Below, piece by piece: positions 25,272 through 36,237 of a DNA stretch of 64,000 bases; position 1 is the stretch's first letter, and each line of letters starts with the position of its first letter. Location of the stretch: the NCBI GenBank assembly GCA_003194525.1, contig NBIV01000010.1:496001-560000 (forward strand). Reading direction: 5' to 3'. This stretch comes from Gracilariopsis chorda (lineage: Eukaryota > Rhodophyta > Florideophyceae > Gracilariales > Gracilariaceae). The notes under the pieces are model-generated. The model was given only the letters and a program-made list of their open reading frames with translations. It was not told the origin of the DNA and did no database searches. The translations under genes and the position numbers were made by a program.

Positions 25272-26337
25272 TGTTGGTCGCGAAATTGGTAGAATGATCC
25301 AGCACTGCTGGAACACACGTGTACAGTGCTCCAGCAGTGTCTGGAGCATTCCAAGGTTCGCGGGCCCAGCATTACCAATGTATTTCGGTGATGCAGGCGC
25401 CAGTTGCTAAATTACTATTGGTTATTGTGCAGCTCCAGAGGCTTCTGGAAGCCAATAAAGTAACCTAGACGCACACATGAGCCAGTAGAAAGTAGTAATG
25501 CGTTTCTGTTTTGTTTTGCATGCTTTTTGACTCTATAAAAGGGCGAGTTGAGTCCCAAACTTTGGTCTGGACTCATCTCAAGAAGAAGAAAATCTCAAGT
25601 CCTCACCCCCACAACTCTTTCAACTATTACTATCAACCCTCAACTCTCAACCGCACTTAGTGAGACGCTTGCCGCTTTGTGCATACTTGGGGTGGGGCAT
25701 TACCGTTGCTGAGACCGGTTGAAGCGCCCTTGGCGTAGACGTGAGACGAATAGTGTGTACCAAAGGCGCTTCTGTCGTCTTTGAGCCCCCACCGGAGCTT
25801 TTCTCGGATAACGGTGACGGTCGAAGGACCTGGTGGTTTCCGGACGGAGGTACTTGACGGGAAGCTGTCCGCATGCGACGTGCCGTGCAACCTCTCCTGC
25901 AAAGCGCCAGATTGGGTATAGAGTGAAAGCATATCCCGCTGTTAGTAGCTCTCCTTTCGAAGCCCTGAAAGGATTGTACGAACCTGCTTCTGGTTGGTGC
26001 AGAATTGGATAGGCTGCAGAAATCATTTCACATCCGGAGTGTCTTACCGGAAGCCGGGAGTCTGACTCCTAGTGACCCTTTAAATAATTCTTGGGTTGTA
26101 CGCCGTTTCAAGAAGCATCAAGAAGTATGTATTTGGATTGAGCCTTGTGCTCTCCTTTTGTATTTGTTGTTATCGTTGTAGGTTGAGTCCTTTTGTTCCC
26201 TGCATTGGTTGTTCGTTTGATCTTTTGATCATGTTGTTTCATCTTTTTGGGGCTTCGAGCTACGGGGAATACGTTTTTTAGGCTACTTTGTCATTTATTT
26301 TGGCCCCCTGCGTCACTGTCTCGTGATGGCGCCCACA
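25272..26337 (+). repeat. LTR 4 (shared, chimeric) of gypsy array
   Basis: 1066 bp. It has the same chimeric pattern and joins copies 3 and 4. It carries a private G-to-A near 25851. Confidence 0.95.
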
Positions 26338-28280
26338 TGGTACTCTCGAGGAGGGCATTCTTCTGATTTTAGCCCTACATTTACTTCTTTTGATGAATTT
26401 TCTGTAGACGTTGTGATGTTTTTCTTCTACTTTGAGAATGTTGCTATGAGAGGAATGACCGAAGACGATATGGCGCTCGAGCTTCTCTGCTTTCTAGAGA
26501 AGAAAGCCTTCGAGTTATATTATGATACTTACGCCATTAATGGTTCCCTCTCCGAAGAAGCAAAACATTATCAATACGTGAAACAAGCTTTTATCAATCG
26601 CTTTGGAAAAGTCGAAGAACCTGAAGAGGATATTCGCCTGGCAATATCGGCTAAACTGGATTATGGAGATTTGGTTGGTTCCTTGAGTCATATGGACAAC
26701 CTTTTCCAGAAAGCTGGATTCAATTGTAAGGCAAAATTCGGCCTGTTAAGAAAAGTGGTGATGGAATACGCTGATTTAGCTCAGTTTATCGTCTTTCGTG
26801 GTGCAGAAGATTATGAAGAGTTGAAGGTTCAAGTGAAAGCCTTCGATGCTGCCAAGAAAGCGATGGGCTCGCATGTTTCATTCATGGGCCCACCGAAGCG
26901 TATTGTCCAAAACCACAAGCCATTGGATCATTCTTCCTATCAAGGTTTGGAGTCCAAGGTTGATAAATTATCCGAACAGTTTGCAGAGCTTACTCTCATG
27001 GTTAAGAATTCACAGGCGGAGCGCAGAGATTACGAGAAAACATGCGTCTACTGTAGGAAGCCCGGTCACTACGCGTCTCAGTGTGATGCCAACCCTCACC
27101 GTGATACCAGATGTGCTAGGTGTGGAAAGCTTGGACACTCTCAGATTGCTTGTTGGAGACGTATCAGGCCCGAAGAGACTCGAAAGGTGTCGAAACACAA
27201 AGAGGAACAGAGATATTCTTCGTCCGGCACACAGAAGAGATCTGATACCATTTCCATCGTGACTGAGAACCCTCAGAGTGCCGACGTCGTCGCTACGACC
27301 AAGAGAAGTACCGATGGTGAAGCCCTCCCGAAGCAGCGCCGTTCAGATGGCAGAGCGCCTATCCCTTCTTTGTTGAATCCACCTGGCTATGAAGAGAGAA
27401 TCCTCCGCGCAAAGGGTCATGAGCAGAAGGAAAAGAAACAAAAACAGAGAAAGTCCCGGAAAGAGAGCATACAGGATCATGCAAGCAAGTATAATGTTCT
27501 AACAGAGCTAGCTAATGCCTCATCTGGGCTCACGTTTGGGCAAGTAATCCGTGAAGACGCAGATGACGCTAAGAAACAGATTCGAAAGTTCAGTAGCCGA
27601 AAAAGCAATGTCCGGCGCTCTTTTGTTGGTCCAGTTGGCAGACAGCCTAGACATCTGAAAGCGGTTCCTGTAATGATATATGGAACTGAAACCGAAGCTT
27701 TGCTTGATTCTGGTGTGGTCCCTAACCTCATGTGTACTAAGCTGTGCATGAAGCTATCGTTGGAGCCCGGACCTACCTCAAAGAAGATCACGGTTGCTAA
27801 TGGAACAAGCGCTGTGTGCATGGTATACTTCATGATGTGCCCATTTCGTTCGGAGGCATTTCAATTCCATTGGACTTCCTTGTAATCGAAGGGCCTCCAT
27901 TCGATATTATTGTTGGGTGTCCCACACTTGAGACGCTTCAGGCCTGCGTAGATCTTGGTAATCAACAAGTTAAGATGAAAATAGCTGGCAAGAAAGTGAC
28001 ACTTGCGTTTGACTATGCTCACGTGGAAGTATCAGAAGGGGATGAAGGTGACACGGATAGCGACGATTTTACGTCTAACTCCGAAGCTGCTTGTGATGAG
28101 AGCGATTCCGAGGAGGATGATGAACTGGTCGTCGCTCTGACAGGCACGACTCAAGACGAAAGTAATGGCATGATACCAGAGTTGGACATCACTACTAAGG
28201 ATCAGCATGATGAGTTGTTGTTCTCAAAGCTCTCTCATGTACCAGAGAAAGAACAAATAGAGATGAGCTCATGCCTGTAA
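26326..28280 (+). pseudogene. gag: gag-protease of gypsy array, copy 4
   Basis: Same organisation as copy 3 with several private missense changes, for example Ile-to-Ser in the capsid and Ala-to-Val in the first zinc knuckle. It has the shared -1 shift in the protease tail and the shared TAA at 28278-28280. Confidence 0.88.
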
Positions 28281-28325
28281 GAAGCTGATGCAATCGCATG
28301 GTCACTAACAGATCTGCGCCCTGCC

Positions 28326-28454
28326 AATGTCCCCGTCTCACATTCCTTCGAGCTCACCGTTGATAAGCCAATATATTTCGGGCAAGAAGAATGTCCCCGT
28401 CTCACATTCCTTCGAGCTCACAGTTGATAAGCCAATATATTTCGGGGCAAGAAG
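28326..28454 (+). repeat. 64/65-bp tandem duplication, copy 4
   Basis: The first unit has lost one G (64 bp), so in this copy the pol frame reads openly through both units. Confidence 0.95.
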
Positions 28455-30991
28455 AATGTCCCCGAAGCACAATGAGTTCATTCGAAAGGAAATAGATTTC
28501 CTACTTGAAGCCGGTATTATTACCCCTTCTTCGTCAGCCTGGTCGTTCCCAGTGGTCATAGCCTCTAAGAAAGATGGATCTCCAAGGTTCTGTGTGGACT
28601 ACCGAGAGCTCAATAGGGTCATGAACGCCGATCGCTGGCCGCTGCCTCGAATGGAGGAAATCTTTGACGACCTTGGCGGGTGTTGCGTGTTCACTACGCT
28701 CGATCTGTTTTCTGGATACTGGCAAGTGAGAATGTCTGAAGAATCCAAAGAGATGACCACTTTTGTTTGCAGGTGTGGGACTTTCATGTTCCAATTCATG
28801 CCTTTTGGTCTAATGAATGCTCCCTCTACCTTTCAGCGGATGATGGACCATGTTCTCAGAGATCTGCCGGTTGTGAGAGTCTATATTGATGACGTTGTTA
28901 TATTCTCTAAGAGCCTGGAAGATCATACTGTTCATCTGAAGGTAGTGCTGGAACGCATTAGTAAGCACGGCCTTAAGCTTAAGTTGTCAAAGTGTTTCTT
29001 TGCACTCCCGAGAATATCTCTTCTTGGACATTTCATTAATTCCAGTGGGGTATCTGAAGACTATTCAAAGATTGAGAAGATACAAGACGCCCCAATCCCC
29101 AGAACTACGACAGAGCTAAGGTCATTTCTTGGATTGGCAGGATACTATCGCCGATTCATCAGAGGCTTTGCAGAGACATCTTCAGCTCTTCACAGTGCTA
29201 CATCTGGGACCAGGACTCTGACATGGGCGGGTGAGATGCTTGATTCCTTTCACAGTTTGAAGAAGAAGCTGACAGAGCCCCCATTGTTATCGTTTCCAGA
29301 CTTCGAGGAGCCTTTCATTGTGGAGACCGACGCTTCAAGTGTTTCCCTTGGTGCAGTGTTATCTCATAAGAAAGAGGATGGAAAGATTCACCCGCTGCAA
29401 TTTGCCAGCCGTACCATGACTGCAGCAGAGAAAAAGTACTCTGCATGCGAAAGAGAAGCTTTGGCGGTCATATTTGCTCTTAAGAAGTTCAGGGTGTATC
29501 TTCTTTCGTCCGTTCCATTCAAAGTTATCACTGATCACATGGCTTTGCGTTATGCATTCCAGAAGCGAGATATAAATGGACGCTTGGCACGCTGGCTCGA
29601 TTTCCTGGCTGAATACGACTTCGAGATGGAGTACTGCGCAGGCAAGGATAAGGGTGCTGCAGATTATCTCTCTAGGGTCGCTCATGGAAATGAAGTTGAA
29701 TTGCACGAAGACGAAGGGGATTTAGTTTGTCTGGTCTCTGACGCCGTACAGTTTTCTGGACTGGAACCGTACTATGCTAATATTGCTCGCTACCTTTCTG
29801 GGTTGCCGTCTGATGAGGAAGATGCTTACATCCGTCAGGCGATCCGACGAAACACTAAGCGGCTCCTTGTTTGGGAAGGGAAGCTCTTCAGAAGAGTGGT
29901 AAATCAGCTACGAGTTGTTCCGGACATCAAACTGAGCCAAACATCATCAAGTCGTTTCATGATGAGATCGGACATTGGGACGTAAAGGCTACGAGGAAGA
30001 TGATCACTGAGAGGTTCTGGTGGCCCAATATATACCAAGAAATTGGAGAATATGTCAAGAGTTGCGACGAATGTCAGAGAATGGCCCCATTTCCCAAGTA
30101 CTACAGCAACATGCATATTCCCATGTCCTCTCTTTTTGATGTATACTCGATTGACTTCGCAGGCCCATTCCCGAAAAGCATGTCCGGGAACAGTTTTCTT
30201 CTGGTTTGTGTGCAGCACTTGACTGGCTGGCCTATTTCTATTCCCACCAAAACATCTACGTCACAAGTGGTTATTGAGTTTGTGAAGAAGATGATCATTT
30301 ATCCTTTCGGGCTGCCTAGGATCATTGTGTCAGACAACGCGACTTGCTTCACTTCTAACTCACTTTCAGCTTTCATGGAAAAAAATGGTATCAAGTGGAA
30401 GACAGTCCTGGCTTACGCTCCCATGTCGAATGGTAGAGTGAGAGAATGGTTGCTACACTGAAGCGGTCTCTTGGAAAGATGGTGCTTGCAAACCGTTCTA
30501 GTTGGGACGATGAGCTTTCTTCTGTACTGTAGGGATACCGTCGCAGACACCTAGCCAGTGGAATCTCGCCTTTTGAGCTACTTTACGGCGTGAAGACGCG
30601 CATGGCCCGAGAGGAGGATGGTGTGGTTACTAGAAGGACGCACTCCACGGACACATTCAGAGCAATCGAAGCTTTAGCAGCATCTAACCCCAGGGCGGCG
30701 CGTTCTGCGCTCAGACGCAGGCAAAATGTTGACGAGAAGAAGATACAGAAGTTTCAAGGTGGCGATCTGGTTTTGGTTGCAAAGGGAAAGGCCTTGAATA
30801 CAACAATGAAGTGGCCTTCATTCTCTTCGAAGTTCTTTGGTCCATGTCGTGCTGTGAGAGCCATGCACCTCCGCTACACATTGGTTTCCCCACACAATCG
30901 CTACACCAGACATGGCATACACGCTAGTCGCTTGAAGATATTCTTTCCACGTCCGAATGGAGTTCAAATTTTCAAGGTTGCCACGGCGTAG
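28327..30991 (+). pseudogene. pol: pol of gypsy array, copy 4 (least damaged)
   Basis: A 552-codon frame (28327-29985) runs through the duplicated segment, RT (Y-I-D-D) and complete RNase H. It lacks the 1-bp loss seen in copies 1-3; the bases CACATGG are intact near 29537. Integrase follows in another frame (29871-30461) with the same breaks before the catalytic glutamate and the same in-frame TAG; its C-terminus runs to 30991. This copy therefore preserves an older state of RNase H than the other three, yet its integrase is just as dead. Confidence 0.92.
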
Positions 30992-31012
30992 CAACCTTTG
31001 GGGTCGGGATTG

Positions 31013-32078
31013 TGTTGGTCGCGAAATTGGTAGAATGATCCAGCACTGCTGGAACACACGTGTATAGTGCTCCAGCAGTGTCTGGAGCATTCCAAGGTTC
31101 GCGGGCCCAGCATTATCAATGTATTTCGGTGATGCAGGCGCCAGTTGCTAAATTACTATTGGTTATTGTGCAGCTCCAGAGGCTTCTGGAAGCCAATAAA
31201 GTAACCTAGACGCACACATGAGCCAGTAGAAAGTAGTAATGCGTTTCTGTTTTGTTTTGCATGCTTTTTGACTCTATAAAAGGGCGAGTTGAGTCCCAAA
31301 CTTTGGTCTGGACTCATCTCAAGAAGAAGAAAATCTCAAGTCCTCACCCCCACAACTCTTTCAACTATTACTATCAACCCTCAACTCTCAACCGCACTTA
31401 GTGAGACGCTTGCCGCTTTGTGCATACTTGGGGTGGGGCATTACCGTTGCTGAGACCGGCTGAAGCGCCCTTGGCGTAGACGGGAGACGAGTAGGGTGTA
31501 CCAAAGGCGCTTCTGTCGTCTTTGAGCCCCCACCGGAGCTTTGCTCGGATAACGGTGACGGTCGAAGGACCTGGTGGTTTCCGGACGGAGGTGCTTGACG
31601 GGAAGCTGTCCGCATGCGACGTGCCGTGCAACCTCTCCTGCAAAGCGCCAGATTGGGTATAGAGTGAAAGCATATCCCGCTGTTAGTAGCTCTCCTTTCG
31701 AAGCCCTGTAAGGATAGTACGAACCTGCTTCTGGTTGGTGCAGAAGTGGATAGGCTGCAGAAATCATTTCACATCCGGAGTGTCTTACCGGAAGCCGGGA
31801 GTCTGACTCCTAGTGACCCTTTAAATAATTCTTGGGTTGTGCGCTGTTTCAAGAAGCATCAAGAAGTATGTATTTGGATTGAGCCTTGTGCTCTCCTTTT
31901 GTATTTGTTGTTATCGTTGTAGGTTGAGTCCTTTTGTTCCCTGCATTGGTTGTTCGTTTGATCTTTTGATCGTGTTGTTTCATCTTTTTGGGGCTTCGAG
32001 CTACGAGTAATACCTTTTTTAGGCTAATTTGTCATTTATTTTGGCCCACTGCGTCACCGTCTCGTGATGGCACCCACA
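31013..32078 (+). repeat. LTR 5 (outer right) of gypsy array
   Basis: 1066 bp. The first 370 bases match the inner LTRs. From about 31458 onward it carries roughly 18 differences from all other LTRs, seven of them in the last 80 bases. The next bases (AAAAG) show no target duplication with the left flank, and the sequence after that is unrelated. Confidence 0.93.
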
Positions 32079-33289
32079 AAAAGCAATGTGAGCACTGCAG
32101 TGAAAGAGGCAGGAAATGCGTGGTTTCGACTACAGAAAGGCAAAAAGAGATGATGTTAGACGCGTACACAAAACAGGGCCCTAATGTAGCAACAGAAAAA
32201 AACCAGGATAATAACAGATGCGCCACCAAACATTTATGTCTAACGTAAAACAGATACAAATGTCTCTACCGAACACGCACAAACAATACCTTAAAACTAG
32301 TGTGTGCCTTGTGCCAAGCAGCGTAACGTGCGTCGGCAACATTAAAGGTCCGGCAGAGGTTTTGTGGTTGTGATGAGTACGCCTGCTAGATTGGTGACCG
32401 AGCGAGGCAACTGAGTCACGCATGATGTGCGAAAAATCAGGCTGCACGGTTACAGAGAAAAAAGTGTAGAATAGTGTTGGACGCATAGAGGAACAGACAG
32501 CTCCAAGAAAAATGGGGGTCGCTAACGAAAAGAGATGGCGTCTTGCCCGAGTAGACCTGGAGGCCGCGGAACTCTGGATAATATAGAATCTTCTTCTAAA
32601 CCCATGCCTTTTAGTTCTGAATACTACGTCTAAGCAATAACTCAAAATAAAATGTCATGGAACACATCTTTGCCATGATGGACCAACGTAGCGAAAGGTA
32701 TTATACCTCTAAGGGTACTTTTTATCTCTATAGTATCTGGTGAGGGCCCCAGAAAGTTCAAGACACATTATTCACGCCACCTCAACATGTTCAGGCCAGA
32801 CGTAATCTTCAATAATCGAGAGCTCTGAAACAGATCCAACTTGTCACTTCATTCGCTTAAATAATGTGATTTCGTAGAGACGGAAGGAGAAGGAGAAAAT
32901 ATACCGTCGCGGTCATCCCCTTGGAACGCACAATTGGCATCGGAAACAGTCCCGAATAGTTTCGAGGGCTTTGAATTTTCTTCTTCTTTACTGCTCGAAC
33001 TAGAGGATATTCTACGCCGTTTTCCTGAGAATCAATTGAAGATAGAACACGTTGTTACAATCCTGAATAATCTCATATCCCAAGCGCCAAACTTGTGTGT
33101 GCGTGGGCTGATGCATGGGGCCGTCTTTGCTTCAAACTGCCATTGTCTACAAAACCCCACTCCTATCCGTTCTTTTCTCCCTATTATGGACATGCATCTC
33201 AATCAGTAAATACTCCTGCTTTTGCATAACATGCTTCTTTTACCTTTGCTTCTCCGTGGCATGCTCGGAAGGGATACTACTAGCCTTAA
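32079..33289. other. Flank right of the array, no clear gene
   Basis: Directly after the last LTR a short + frame (about 32079-32248) encodes C-x2-C-x6-C followed by a charged tail; it could be the broken end of a gene hit by the element. A 91-codon + frame at 32934-33209 (TTG start) looks protein-like in its first 50 residues but matches nothing I know. The rest is featureless. Confidence 0.4.
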
Positions 33290-34230
33290 AGCGGTTGAGA
33301 CCGAGGTGGGGTGGTGCTGGGATGGTGCACGTAGCAAGCGGACGGCGTGTGGCTGAGTTTAGTGTGGAGCAACGCTTTTTTGGGGGACGTGGTGAAGATC
33401 CTCTTCATATGAGGTTGATCCCCCTTGGGTTGATGCTGATCATTATATGAGTTTTCCCTAAGAAGGGGTGCACCAGGATGGTCCCTGCAAGAGGATGGGT
33501 CCCCGAAGGGTTGTTTATGAGTAGCCCTGTATGGGTGAAACGCGTGGTACGCGTGGGAATTCTTGGCTCCGATTTCCAACTTTTAGTACATACTTCGTTT
33601 TTACTTTGCTCCTGACACTGGGAGCTCCACCTTAATGGCTCTTAGAAGGCGCGCACTAATTTATTTAATTATTTTAGATAATTCTAGTGAACCGTACTTA
33701 GGGACGAGTGACCTCGCGGTCGCGAGTGCAAAGTAAGCTCAACCAAGTGCGGCTCTAACAACAATTGCCCTCGTCGGGTTACGACTCCTCGCGGAGAGTA
33801 TCCACAAGTGGATTCCATTTAGTTATCCCCTTAGGAACGCTCAGGTTCTCTGTTTCACACTGCCTTTGGGGCTTCTAATTATTTTCTATTGTTATAATTG
33901 TTTGTGTTTCCTTTCGAGGACAGGTTTCCGGCTATATATAGGGATATTTCTTCTTGTTCTCCACTGATTTCTTCGGGTCTATGGCCTGCGTGTGCACAAC
34001 TCTCTTCCCCTTTATGCTGGTTTCTTTTTCCACTTTCGGACATTTACACTGGTTACACTGAATCCGGTACTGGATCCAATCCCGACCGACAACCTTTGTA
34101 GGTTATTCCTGAATTCTCTTGGGACTTACGCTCCAAATTTGGGGGGAACAGAGGGCTCTGTTCACTAGCTTACCTCTCCTGAGGACAAGGCTTCGAAAAC
34201 CTTGAATTGCTCTTCCCGCCACCGCGTTTT
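33290..34230 (+). repeat. LTR-like retroelement fragment
   Basis: The stretch contains many short inverted repeats (CGCG-TGGTA-CGCG type near 33541-33560; CTCGCGGTCGCGAG near 33713). An AT-rich block lies at about 33656-33687, followed about 275 bases later by TATATATAGGG near 33934. The order AT block, then TATA-like box, is also seen in the LTR at 39124. I infer a solo LTR or fragment of a related element; the exact ends are not resolved and no internal domain accompanies it. Confidence 0.4.
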
Positions 34231-34985
34231 ACTCTACATTAAGTGTAGCTGGTGTTGTTCGTACGATTGGTGAGGCGGAGTGGAATTTGGGAACGCCACG
34301 TTGCAGCAGCTTGAGCGTCAAATGGCGCCGGCGCGGCGTGGCGGAGGAGGCCGGGGGCGAAAGCGGCGAGAAGCGTTTGGTCCTTAAAATGAGATCGAAT
34401 CTCATATGGACTCCCTTCCCCACACCTTTTCCACTTAAACCAAGGGGAGATGTCTGACACTATTTGTAAGCTCTTTTGTACCATCCTAACCCGAAACACA
34501 AAGGCTGATAAGGCATTCAACAGTTATTGGGTTTGAGACAGAGATGTTTACGTTATCTAGAAAAGCAAATGTCGGAAAAAGCTCAAGAACTACCTTTTGA
34601 CTTTGCAGCAAACGAATATCTACAGAAAATTATGTCAGGTAGCTAAATTAATAAAAAGTTTGCTAAGAATGTTTAGAAAGCGTTGAAGAATCAGTACCGT
34701 ACTTATTTTTGCCAGTGTCATAAGTTGTTCTTTCCTATAAAATCTGTCAAGAAGGGGTCTAGTAATATCGAAAATTTTAAACATACCCAACTTTGGTTTT
34801 CGAATTGGCCTTACAAGTGTCTGCGCTTCACAAGACTTTCATATTAGAGATCTTGTAGCAGTCACACAAAATATATTACAAAGCATCTACGATTGTTTCT
34901 GAGTAACATTGAAATTCTTTGTAGATTGCACATGGTATAATAGAGGTGTTTCGAAAGCAAACACTGTAACATAGTCTAACCTACC
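34231..34985. other. Non-coding stretch
   Basis: No supportable ORF. A small hairpin with arms CTACA/TGTAG lies near 34235-34249. Confidence 0.4.
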
Positions 34986-35420
34986 TCAGGATTGCTCTGA
35001 CAACCAGCAAGTTGACCCCTTAGAATACATCAATAAACGCAGATGTATTTCCCTCCAAACAAGTAGACAATGGTAATAGAAAGATTTGCCGTACTGGCCC
35101 GAATCAGTCGAGCACGTGTAAGATCTGTCACTCTCGACATTCTTAACTTCTATCAGCCCCGTCGAACCCGTCTCACACGTGGATATCTCTGACGGCCAAC
35201 GAACAGGCAAATCCTTGCTGCGTCCAATCAGGCCGTAGTCTTCCAACTCCGTGTACACGGTGTCGATCTTCAGGCCAACGGAGCACAAAATGTCTTCCAA
35301 AAACAACCAATTGACATTGCCACGGTGCTCATCAATGTGCTTCAATGCAGCCTGTATTATGCACAATTTTTCCAATAATGTGATCAAGCACGGTAGAATA
35401 GCATCCTTATGGTCGCGCAA
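34986..35420 (-). CDS. Unrecognised 144-residue ORF
   Basis: ATG at 35420, stop at 34986. The N-terminal 70 residues look like a helical soluble protein (leucine-rich, amphipathic) and the C-terminus is Cys/Ser-rich. I do not recognise the family and see no partner gene, so it may be a fragment of a decayed gene. It lies just left of the 68-bp tandem repeat. Confidence 0.3.
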   Translation of the reverse strand: MRDHKDAILPCLITLLEKLCIIQAALKHIDEHRGNVNWLFLEDILCSVGLKIDTVYTELEDYGLIGRSKDLPVRWPSEISTCETGSTGLIEVKNVESDRSYTCSTDSGQYGKSFYYHCLLVWREIHLRLLMYSKGSTCWLSEQS

Positions 35421-35642
35421 AACCGCACAGTTGTAGGTAGCGAACCTCTGTTTGGGACATAACGGCCATGGCTTTAGACAATAGTTGAAACGAAGAAGTA
35501 GAGTGAAACAAGTTGTAGGTTGCTGCTCAGAGAAACGTTTCCTGCAACTTTAGGGTACATTCTAGCTTAAGTACACATTTGTCAGGTGAAATAGAAACTT
35601 ATCCTATTCAAACAACAAAATAAATAGCGTAGAGCACAACCT

Positions 35643-35970
35643 ACGTATACCCTTCTAACAAAACTAGTTATAGTTTACGTAGCGCATACATAGGCTTCAC
35701 AGTATGGCAAACGTATACTCTTCTAACAAAAATAGTTCTAATCTATGTAGTGCATACGTAGGCTGCGCAGTACTGCAAACGTATACCCTTCTAAAAAAAA
35801 GTTATACTTCACGTAGTTCATACGTAGGCTGCGCAGTACTGCAAACGTATACCCTTCTAACAAAAATAGTTTTAATTTATGTAGTGCATACGTAGGCCAC
35901 ACAGTACTACAAACGTAGATCCCTCTAACAAGAATAGAAATTAACTATACGTTTCATACGTAGGTGAATC
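35643..35970. repeat. Minisatellite, about 68-bp period, nearly 5 units
   Basis: Units begin ACGTATAC at 35643, 35711, 35779 and 35845, and ACGTAGAT at 35913, giving periods of 68, 68, 66 and 68 bp. Each unit has ACGTATACCCTTCTAACAAA at its start and CATACGTAGGC in its second half. TACGTA palindromes recur, so each unit can pair with itself. Confidence 0.9.
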
Positions 35971-36237
35971 ATACTCCATATATATTGACGTCTGAAACCA
36001 AGAATGAGTAAGAATGCAATCCATATGTACTTAGAAAAGTACTCCGTATGTAAACTATCAATGTACTGCTGGTGTCAGGAACATATTGAGAGAATTGAGA
36101 CAATATTTATACGTATACATTATGCGGGAAGCTATTGTGCAACACCAGTTCTCTACTTAAGTGGCAGAGACGGTACATGTTCCATCTAAAGGTGATCACC
36201 AAATCTCTCAATCTCTCTCCGATTCTCGCAGTCCGAC

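Larger units (their letters stand above)
8050..32078 (+). mobile_element. Tandem array of a Ty3/gypsy LTR retrotransposon (5 LTRs, 4 internal regions)
   Basis: Five LTRs of exactly 1066 bp start at 8050, 13791, 19531, 25272 and 31013. Between them are four nearly identical internal regions with gag (two zinc knuckles), protease, reverse transcriptase, RNase H and integrase on the + strand. Neighbouring copies share a single LTR, so this is not a set of separate insertions. LTRs begin TGTTGG (TGTCGG in the first) and end CCCACA. Outer flanks GATAG and AAAAG show no target duplication. All copies carry the same inactivating lesions plus private differences, which points to DNA-level amplification of an already defective element. 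Private SNPs argue against a simple assembly collapse or expansion. Confidence 0.95.

Noticed and set aside
8050..32078. Array as an assembly artefact
   Set aside because: Copies carry private SNPs and indels and the LTRs show an ordered chimeric pattern, which a mis-assembly would not create. Long reads would still be decisive.
32934..33209. 91-codon ORF with TTG start
   Set aside because: No ATG, no recognised domain, and the C-terminal half looks random. Not listed as a gene.
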